Notes under the pieces: generated by a model | What the model was told of the DNA's origin: nothing | What the model saw: only the letters and a program-made list of their open reading frames with translations | Databases searched by the model: none | In this document: piece after piece, positions 56,653 through 64,000 of the stretch | Position numbering within the stretch: position 1 is the stretch's first letter | Layout: every line of letters starts with the position of its first letter | Made by a program: the position numbers and the translations under genes | Assembly: GCA_028290465.1 (NCBI GenBank) | Contig: JAQGJU010000086.1 | Span: 22,503 to 86,502, forward strand | Length of the DNA: 64,000 nucleotides | Direction of reading: 5' to 3' | Source: Xanthobacteraceae bacterium | Lineage (GTDB): Bacteria > Pseudomonadota > Alphaproteobacteria > Rhizobiales > Xanthobacteraceae

Positions 56653-56685
56653 AAACGTCGGCGCCGTGCGCCGACGTTTTCGTTT
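56653..56685 (+). terminator. Rho-independent terminator after the membrane protein gene
   Basis: AAACGTCGGCG (56653-56663) pairs with CGCCGACGTTT (56669-56679) around CCGTG, followed by TCGTTT. It serves the plus-strand gene ending at 56627. Its AAAC arm could also act for the convergent gene at 56701. Confidence 0.88.
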
Positions 56686-56700
56686 AGCGAGGTGGGTTCG

Positions 56701-57111
56701 TCAGCGCGTCGGACGGCTCTGTTCGGACGGCGCCGGCGCCTGAGAACCCTGCGGCGCCGATTGCATGCCGGGCGGCGTCTCGCCCTGCGGTGAAGCCGCC
56801 GGCGCTCCGCCGCTCTGCGTATTGATCGGTCCTGCGGGACCCTGCGGTGAGGGCTGCCCGGAAGCCGGCGGCTGACTGGTGGTTGACGGCTGGATCGACG
56901 CCCCCGACGGCGCGGGCGCGCTGCTGGTGGCCGGCGGCTTGGCCGTGGCGGTCGGGTTGTTGTTATTCTCGCGGGTAAACACGAATGCCGCGATCAACGC
57001 CAGAATAACGAGGCCCACGATCCAGCCCCATTTGCCCGATGAGCCGCGCGCGACAGGGGCCGTCCGCGCGGCCGGCCGCGCCGTCAAAGGGTCGGAATAG
57101 GGTTCGGTCAT
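56701..57111 (-). CDS. Single-pass membrane protein with Pro/Ser/Gln-rich tail
   Basis: A 136-residue protein. After a short basic N-terminus ([13 protein letters not shown]) there is one helix, [16 protein letters not shown], and then an about 90-residue low-complexity tail rich in Pro, Ala, Ser, Thr, Gln and Gly ([29 protein letters not shown]). The tail is probably periplasmic. Function unknown. The start is ATG 57111 after GGAG, or ATG 57123. It is divergent from uvrB. Confidence 0.75.
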   Translation of the reverse strand: MTEPYSDPLTARPAARTAPVARGSSGKWGWIVGLVILALIAAFVFTRENNNNPTATAKPPATSSAPAPSGASIQPSTTSQPPASGQPSPQGPAGPINTQSGGAPAASPQGETPPGMQSAPQGSQAPAPSEQSRPTR

Positions 57112-57276
57112 AATGGGCTCCATGGCTCAAAAAATATGCAATGTTACGGGCGGACAACCGCCGGGCCGCGGATGGGTTCCGTGGCCGAAGCGCGTCATAT
57201 CGGCCTGTCCGCGCGTCCGATGATGGCTCCCGGCACGCCCTTCCCTCGCCGCGTTCGCGGTCCCATATTCCGGCCG

Positions 57277-59960
<2,684 letters not shown>

Positions 59961-59961
<1 letters not shown>

Positions 59962-59997
59962 GATCGAGGTGGCCGGCACAAGGCCGGCCACCGATCT
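59961..59997 (+). terminator. Hairpin after uvrB
   Basis: AGATCG and GGTGGCCGGC pair with GCCGGCCACC and CGATCT around ACAAG, with one bulged base, directly after the uvrB stop. The following CATTCACTCTTCT is pyrimidine-rich but lacks a strict T-run. Confidence 0.75.
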
Positions 59998-60010
59998 CAT
60001 TCACTCTTCT

Positions 60011-60252
60011 CTAAAAGTAGTGGCCGCGATTGGCGCCGTCATAGCGGCCTGACCGCAGGCAACAGGCTTTGAAACCTGCGTCCTGAGCTACAGGGGCACA
60101 AGTCGTTCCGACCCAGCTTCTCGATCAGTTCGATGTCGCCATGAACGAACCGCTGGCCACGCTTGACGTGGGTTTCTGAAGGGAAGGACTTCCGTCGCTT
60201 ACGCGTAATGGCGAAAGCTGGGGAGGTTGTCGAAATGGCGATGCTTGCGCAT
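60011..60252 (-). pseudogene. SEC-C motif protein, frameshifted remnant
   Basis: On the minus strand, ATG 60252 opens [17 protein letters not shown] and stops. In the next frame [20 protein letters not shown] and [13 protein letters not shown] follow, matching a SEC-C zinc motif (G-R-N-D-x-C-P-C-x-S-G). After a further one-base shift near the TTT of AGGTTTCAAA, the frame reads [20 protein letters not shown] and ends in TAG at 60011-60013. The pieces read like one small protein of about 75-80 residues broken by two frameshifts. The last Cys pair is needed for zinc. It may be a true pseudogene or carry sequencing errors. Confidence 0.65.
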
Positions 60253-60346
60253 GGCAGCCTCCTGTGTATCGCGGCCCTATTGCCGCGGCGGCTTGGTATC
60301 ATCGGACGATTGCCCAGGCAATTGATTGTCGTGTTAAGCTTGCAAC

Positions 60347-60838
60347 ATGAAAACAACAATCGCCGTCATCCTCTGCCTCCTGTTGGCGGCCCCGGCCGCC
60401 GCCGAGACCTACCGCGCCTATGCCAATGAACGCTTCGGCGCGACCGCCGATGTGCCGGCGTCGTGGCGTGCCGGTCCGCCGCCGGCCAATGGCGACGGGC
60501 TCGTCTTTCGCTCGCCGGACGGACGCGCCGCGCTCACCGTGTCGGGCAGCCTCAACGTCGCCGACAGCGTCGATGAGGCGATGCGCGACCAGGCGACACC
60601 GAACGACGGCGAGACCGTCACCTACCGTCAGAACGGACCGCGCGCGGTCACGCTTTCGGGCACCAAGGGCGACCGGATCTTTTATCGCAAGTCGATCCTG
60701 GTGTGCCGTGATCAGATTTGGAACAGCATCCATTTGGAATATCCGGCGCGTGACAAGAAGGCCTATGACGCGCTGGTCACCCATGTCGCGCGTTCGCTGC
60801 GGCCGGGCCGCAGCGAACAGATTTCGGATTGTAGGTAG
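60347..60838 (+). CDS. Secreted hypothetical protein
   Basis: A 163-residue exported protein. The signal peptide is [19 protein letters not shown] with cleavage before ETYRAY. The mature part begins [16 protein letters not shown], a pattern seen in many small exported proteins that resemble PsbP-like or DUF1795-type folds, and holds two cysteines (C in LVCRD and the C-terminal SDCR) that could form a disulfide. The ribosome site is weak. Function unknown. Confidence 0.75.
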   Translation: MKTTIAVILCLLLAAPAAAETYRAYANERFGATADVPASWRAGPPPANGDGLVFRSPDGRAALTVSGSLNVADSVDEAMRDQATPNDGETVTYRQNGPRAVTLSGTKGDRIFYRKSILVCRDQIWNSIHLEYPARDKKAYDALVTHVARSLRPGRSEQISDCR

Positions 60839-60851
60839 GCTTTGATCGCCG

Positions 60852-61070
60852 CTATCGCGGCTTACTGAACAGCCGCACCAGCAGCGCTAGCGCGATGGCG
60901 ACCGGCACCACGAACAGCAGCACCGTGAATATCGTCAGCGCGATGCCGAGCATCAGGCTGATCAGCGCCACCACGATAAGCGCCGCGACCAGCACCGCCG
61001 GCCCGACGATCAGCCACGCGCGCCAGCCGCTGATCACGACCCGTTCGCCGTTACGATAAATAACGATCAT
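60852..61070 (-). CDS. Small two-helix membrane protein
   Basis: A 72-residue protein. MIVIYRNGERVVISGWRAW is an amphipathic beta-like start, followed by a long hydrophobic region (LIVGPAVLVAALIVVALISL and LTIFTVLLFVVPVAIALALL) that would make two helices, and a basic end RLFSKPR. I do not know the family. ATG 61070 lies 32 bases after the stop of the binding protein at 61103, on the same strand, so they may be one unit. Confidence 0.7.
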   Translation of the reverse strand: MIVIYRNGERVVISGWRAWLIVGPAVLVAALIVVALISLMLGIALTIFTVLLFVVPVAIALALLVRLFSKPR

Positions 61071-61102
61071 GCGCGCGTTCCCTCGTGCCGCCTTGTGTCG
61101 GT

Positions 61103-61849
61103 TCAGCCCGGCGGCGCCACCACGGCGTCGTGCTGCTGGCTGCGCTTGAGGCCATCGGCTACGAAACCGCTGGCTTTCATCTCCTCGATAAAGGCGCTGA
61201 GATAGGCCTGCGATTCTTCGCTGCCCGGCCGCGTCCGCGGCGTGCCCATCGCCTGCCGAATTTCCATGAACTTGCCGTCCATCACGTACACGTCGGCGTT
61301 GTCCTTGGCGTAGGCGACCAGCGGCTGGCGTACGCCGGCCGCGACTTCCAGGCCTTCCCGGCGAAACACTTCGATCGAGGCGGCGCCGCCCTTCAAGTCG
61401 CGCACCAACGTCGCGTGCTTCAGCGTGCGGGTCAAATAGAGATCGTAGGCCGATCCGCCGCCGACCCCGATGCGCACCCCGGTGTGATCGACATCGTCGA
61501 TGGTCTTCAGCTTCGAATCCTTCGGCACCAGATAGGCGCCCTCGATCAGCACATAGGGCGCCGTGAAGGCGATTTCGGCGGCCCGCACCGGCTCGATGGC
61601 CAGGAATGCGACATCCCATGCGTCGCTCTTCAGCGCCTCGAACACCTTGCCGGCCGACGAAAACGGCACCAGCTCCAGCGGCACGCCCAGCCGGCGCGCC
61701 AACTCACCGGCCAAGTCGGCCGTGATGCCCTGGAGCTTCCCGTCTGGCCCGGTCTGCGCCAGCACGGTGTTGCCGAGATTGATCGCGGCGCGCAACGTGC
61801 CGGTTGGCGCCAGGTTTTTGGCTCCGGCGGCGTCTTTATTTGTACTCAT
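61103..61849 (-). CDS. Family 3 solute-binding protein without a signal peptide
   Basis: A 248-residue protein of the amino-acid-type SBP_bac_3 family: GTLRAAINLGNTVLAQTGPDGKLQGIT, then DLAGELARRLGVPLELVPF, VAFLAIEPVRAAEIAFTAPYVLIEG and the GVRIGVGGGSAYDLYLTRTL hinge are typical. The N-terminus MSTNKDAAGAKNLAPTG is polar and has no signal sequence. It may act in the cytoplasm as a binding or enzyme-like domain, or the start may be mis-set; no upstream extension is apparent before the repeat at 61875. No permease gene is adjacent. Confidence 0.8.
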   Translation of the reverse strand: MSTNKDAAGAKNLAPTGTLRAAINLGNTVLAQTGPDGKLQGITADLAGELARRLGVPLELVPFSSAGKVFEALKSDAWDVAFLAIEPVRAAEIAFTAPYVLIEGAYLVPKDSKLKTIDDVDHTGVRIGVGGGSAYDLYLTRTLKHATLVRDLKGGAASIEVFRREGLEVAAGVRQPLVAYAKDNADVYVMDGKFMEIRQAMGTPRTRPGSEESQAYLSAFIEEMKASGFVADGLKRSQQHDAVVAPPG

Positions 61850-61874
61850 GAAAAATCTCTCTCTGCGTGGGCCG

Positions 61875-61980
61875 GAGCGCGTCCAGCAAAAGTGGATAAC
61901 GATTTTGCGTCCGGACGCGCTCTAACTTATTAAGTTGACGCGTTTTCTTCACGTGAAGTGGATTCCACTTCACTTGAAAA
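61875..61980. repeat. Composite palindromic repeat with hairpin, copy 2
   Basis: GAGCGCGT (61875-61882) and ACGCGCTC (61915-61922) bound the first part. The hairpin part has GCGTTTTC (61940-61947) and GAAAATGC, with GTGAAGTGG (61953-61961) paired to CCACTTCAC (61965-61973) around ATT. It is homologous to 36851-36998. It lies between the divergent genes at 61849 and 62094. Confidence 0.8.
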
Positions 61981-62093
61981 TGCTATGGTGCCCCGGCCAA
62001 ATTCACAACCCTGCCATGCGGCATGCCGTATCGACGGCGGCACCGGACATTGCCACAGGTCCATAAGGAAGAACATGCGCGGGGGACAGATCG

Positions 62094-62699
62094 TTGATTT
62101 TTCGGACTGCCTACGCCGTGCTGACCGCCATCAGCCTGGCCCCCGCGCCGGCGGAGCCGATCGCGCCGCTGGCCTGCGCCGGGCTGTTCGCCAAGACCAC
62201 CTCGCATGCCCGGATCGCCGCCGCGTTCGGCGAGGCCAATGTGACGTTCGCCAAGGTCGACGGACCGGAAAACCTGGAGCTCGACGCGACCGTGATCTTC
62301 CCGGACGACCCGGCGCGGCGCATCGAGATCACTTGGCATGATTCGCAGCGCACCCGGCCGCATGTCATCAAAATCGAGAACCCATCGACCTGGGTCGCGC
62401 CGCTCGGCATACGCATCGGCGCCACGCTCGACGACATCGAGAAGCGCAATGGCACGGCGTTCCGCGTCAGCGGATTCGGCTGGGACAATGCCGGGCTGAC
62501 GGCGTTTCGCGGCGGCCGGCTGGCCAAGATCCCAGGCGGCTGTGCGCTCGGCCTGCGTTTCGAGCCGGCCCAGAACCCGCTCGACGAGCGCTTCCGGCGG
62601 ATTACCGGTGACCGCGAGATCGCCTCGACCGATCGGCTGATGCGCGAGGCCGCCCCGAAGGTCGTCGAGATCTTTCTCAGCTACAAGGACCCGCGCTAG
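62094..62699 (+). CDS. Secreted hypothetical protein, possible N-terminal signal
   Basis: A 201-residue protein. The lead IFRTAYAVLTAISLAPAPAEP looks like a signal peptide. The mature portion has CAGLFAKTTSHARIAAAFGE and FPDDPARRIEITWHD, then TWVAPLGIRIGATLDDIEKRNG and GFGWDNAGLT, patterns seen in uncharacterised exported proteins of Rhizobiales. The start is TTG 62094 after GGGGGA; an ATG at 62075 is out of frame. The TAG stop is the edge of repeat copy D. Confidence 0.7.
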   Translation: MIFRTAYAVLTAISLAPAPAEPIAPLACAGLFAKTTSHARIAAAFGEANVTFAKVDGPENLELDATVIFPDDPARRIEITWHDSQRTRPHVIKIENPSTWVAPLGIRIGATLDDIEKRNGTAFRVSGFGWDNAGLTAFRGGRLAKIPGGCALGLRFEPAQNPLDERFRRITGDREIASTDRLMREAAPKVVEIFLSYKDPR

Positions 62700-62772
62700 A
62701 GCATGATCCCGAAAAGCATGCCCTCGGACTTGATCCGTGGGTGGAAACCGGTTTTCGGAAAAGATCATGCTC
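62699..62772. repeat. GAGCATGATC palindromic repeat, copy D (full 74 bp)
   Basis: The exact reverse complement of copy B (46078-46151) over 74 bases. Its G at 62699 is also the last base of the TAG stop of the preceding gene. Perfect 10-base inverted ends remain. Confidence 0.9.
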
Positions 62773-62856
62773 AAACAAGAAGCTACGATGGACGCAGCGA
62801 TGGCGCCCCGCTACGGTCGCTCGTCCATCTTCCAGACCGGGCCGAAGGAAACTGCG

Positions 62857-63063
62857 ATGGCGACCTATTTCATTTTCGGCGCGGTCGGCACCTGCCCGGA
62901 ATGCGGCGACCACCGCTTTTCCGGGCCGGCCATGTTGACGCCGGAATCCATCGTCACCTGTCACAAGTGCAAGCATGCGTGTACGGTTGAGACTGCGGTC
63001 GGCACCGCGCTCGATTCGGGCGCGGTAAAGAAGCTCAGCGACCACCGCGTGGTTCAGGGCTGA
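62857..63063 (+). CDS. Small zinc-ribbon-like protein
   Basis: A 68-residue protein with two Cys-x-x-Cys pairs: C-P-E-C in VGTCPECGDHRF and C-H-K-C in VTCHKCKHA, spaced by about 20 residues, as in a zinc ribbon. The C-terminal KKLSDHRVVQ is polar. GAAGGAA lies well before ATG 62857; the frame is open upstream through the repeat, but that extension is not conserved-looking. Function unknown. Confidence 0.75.
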   Translation: MATYFIFGAVGTCPECGDHRFSGPAMLTPESIVTCHKCKHACTVETAVGTALDSGAVKKLSDHRVVQG

Positions 63064-63105
63064 TCATGTCTGGTGGCTGATTATCATCCATAGCAGGAGG
63101 ACGTC

Positions 63106-63237
63106 ATGGCCAAGGGTCAGATGCGCAGCAACAAGGAAAAGAAGAAACCGAAGGCCGACAAGGACGCGAAGAAGGGCGGCCCCGCTCCTTCGCCGTTTGC
63201 GGCCGGCGGCACCGCCACCAAGTCCGGCAAGAAGTAA
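63106..63237 (+). CDS. Very short lysine-rich protein, 43 residues
   Basis: AGGAGG lies six bases before ATG 63106 and the frame ends in TAA at 63235-63237. The sequence begins MAKGQMRSNKEKKKPKADKD and ends in TKSGKK, strongly basic and probably unstructured. A near-identical pattern is familiar to me from other Rhizobiales as a conserved hypothetical. Role unknown. A terminator follows 40 bases on. Confidence 0.75.
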   Translation: MAKGQMRSNKEKKKPKADKDAKKGGPAPSPFAAGGTATKSGKK

Positions 63238-63277
63238 TAAGATCGTACGCGCCGAGCACAACCGCCCGGTGAACCGG

Positions 63278-63322
63278 AAAGAGCGCGCTTCCTATTCTTC
63301 GGAATGGGACGCGCGCTTTTTT
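63278..63322 (+). terminator. Strong rho-independent terminator
   Basis: AAAGAGCGCGC pairs with GCGCGCTTTTTT, with an inner TTCC-TATTC arm closing on a TTCG tetraloop and GAATG-GGA. A run of six T follows. It ends the transcript carrying the two small genes at 62857 and 63106. The A-run on the other side could also serve the convergent gene. Confidence 0.9.
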
Positions 63323-63328
63323 GTGCCG

Positions 63329-63712
63329 TCAGATCAATCGCGTGATCCGGAAGGTGAACGCGAACACCATAAGCGCAACGCTGATCAGCGCATGCGCGGC
63401 GAACACCAGCCGCACTAAACCACGCGGCATCGCCCAGCCACATAGCGCCGCGACAGAGCCCGTGAACGCCAGTGCCTCAAACGCCAGCAGCACCAAAACG
63501 GCCGTGTCCTGCGCCGCGATGGCCATCGGCAGGCCCGGGGCGCGATAGATCAGGATGATAGCCGCGAACGCCGCGTTCAGCGCCAGCACCGGTATCAGGT
63601 CGCCGCGCCGCCACGCCCAGTATCCGGCGATGCCGTGCGCCAGCACCAGCAGGGTCGCGACCGCCTGAAGCCTCGAATTCGAACTCAGCAGCTGATCGAT
63701 GACATTGTGCAC
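63329..63712 (-). CDS. Hypothetical membrane protein, four helices
   Basis: A 127-residue protein with hydrophobic helices at LQAVATLLVLAHGIAGYWAW, LALNAAFAAIILIYRA, AVLVLLAFEALAFTGSVAAL and LVFAAHALISVALMVFAFTF. I do not recognise the family. Translation appears to begin at GTG 63712; GAGA lies about seven bases upstream. It ends close to the terminator of the convergent gene pair. Confidence 0.7.
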   Translation of the reverse strand: MHNVIDQLLSSNSRLQAVATLLVLAHGIAGYWAWRRGDLIPVLALNAAFAAIILIYRAPGLPMAIAAQDTAVLVLLAFEALAFTGSVAALCGWAMPRGLVRLVFAAHALISVALMVFAFTFRITRLI

Positions 63713-63833
63713 GGGAATCTCGGGATGCGGACGCTAGCCCGATGCGCGAGTATATTCCAACGCGCCTAATGATTAACCGAGACGTTTTTTTTAAATCTGG
63801 GCGATTATCCGAGCACATTTCTCTGTCCAATCA

Positions 63834-64000
63834 TTAGAGAGAAGGGGGCATGACGGACGCCCATCTTCCGAGTACAGCGTCGTTTGCCGTCGGAGCTCGA
63901 CCAAGGCCTTCACGAAGCTCAATGGCATCAATAAGAACCGGCAACTTCTCTAGCATTACCTCTAGATCTTGCCATTTGCTCGAATTAATCTCGTCAGTTC
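63834..64000 (-). CDS. 3' end of a gene running off the right edge
   Basis: On the minus strand a frame open from the window edge (first full codon at 63998) ends in TAA at 63836-63834, giving 54 residues that include WQDLEVMLEKLPVLIDAIEL and ANDAVLGRWASVMPPSL. The composition is that of a normal helical protein. A plus-strand frame from ATG 63850 is Ser-rich and looks like its shadow, though it has an AAGGGGG site. Base composition here is less GC-rich than the rest, which may mark the edge of an acquired segment. Family unknown. Confidence 0.5.
   Translation of the reverse strand, partial: TDEINSSKWQDLEVMLEKLPVLIDAIELREGLGRAPTANDAVLGRWASVMPPSL

Noticed and set aside
60039..60125. Cloverleaf-like stretch near GGCGCCGTCATAG as a possible tRNA
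   Set aside because: No T-loop GTTCGAAT-type sequence or acceptor pairing could be found; the region is explained by the SEC-C remnant.
60039..60359. A 106-residue minus-strand protein taken as intact
   Set aside because: Only its [11 protein letters not shown] segment is meaningful; its end and start lie in other frames of a broken SEC-C protein, so it is listed as a pseudogene instead.
63850..64000. Plus-strand frame starting at ATG 63850 with a good ribosome site
   Set aside because: The translation is Ser/Thr/Arg-rich and featureless, while the minus strand shows a normal-looking protein end over the same bases.

Overview
The window reads as ordinary high-GC chromosome of an alphaproteobacterium of the Rhizobiales, closest in flavour to the Bradyrhizobiaceae/Xanthobacteraceae grade. 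Pointers are the small DUF6894, DUF992 and cysteine-rich CWC proteins, two complete branched-chain amino-acid type (LIV) ABC transporter clusters, tripartite tricarboxylate (TTT/Bug) transport genes, a UvrB with a long N-terminal extension, and several families of palindromic dispersed repeats that I associate with rhizobial genomes. No tRNA, rRNA, CRISPR array, phage or insertion sequence was found. Taxonomy is inferred from content, not from a marker gene.

Layout. 0-5.6 kb: end of a LysR-type regulator, a zeta-class GST (MaiA-like), an HbpS/GlcG-like protein, two divergent 3-hydroxyisobutyrate-dehydrogenase-like proteins and a CocE/NonD hydrolase. 5.8-10.5 kb: LIV cluster 1 (binding protein, hairpin, livH-livM-livG-livF). 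10.6-15.1 kb: metal-dependent amidohydrolase, MEDS-LuxR regulator, DUF6894 protein, and a divergent FAD monooxygenase/cupin pair. 15.4-20.8 kb: LIV cluster 2 (livHMGF), a VOC protein and a separate binding protein on the other strand. 20.9-26.5 kb: DUF1330 protein, cyclase-family hydrolase, two tandem Bug binding proteins, TctB and TctA. This first 26 kb looks like a catabolic and uptake neighbourhood for small organic acids or ring compounds; the substrate cannot be read from sequence.

26.6-46 kb is mixed housekeeping: MsrP, an EAL protein, an EF-G paralogue with unusual G motifs, DUF992 protein, aspartate aminotransferase, a GT87-type membrane protein, a phytanoyl-CoA-dioxygenase-like enzyme, two GSTs, a PQQ-type sugar dehydrogenase, an ABC exporter, a DUF1800-DUF1501 operon, DUF486 protein and a second HbpS-like protein. 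46-64 kb carries a 1206-residue protein with six PAS units plus GGDEF and EAL, a SemiSWEET, an HD-GYP protein, a LysR/FMN-reductase divergent pair, an ABC-2 exporter, uvrB, a frameshifted SEC-C remnant and several small secreted, membrane or zinc-binding proteins.

Three c-di-GMP-related proteins (EAL, PAS-GGDEF-EAL, HD-GYP) lie within about 25 kb. The most distinctive non-coding signal is the palindromic repeats: one 74-bp element is present twice, identical and inverted, 16.5 kb apart; three of four members supply or abut the TAG stop codon of a gene; and two copies of another element show a compensated base-pair change in their hairpin. I did not find a clearly new multi-gene system. The best candidates for a second look are these repeats, the EF-G paralogue and the RBS-overlapping hairpin before the HbpS-like gene at 45.5 kb.
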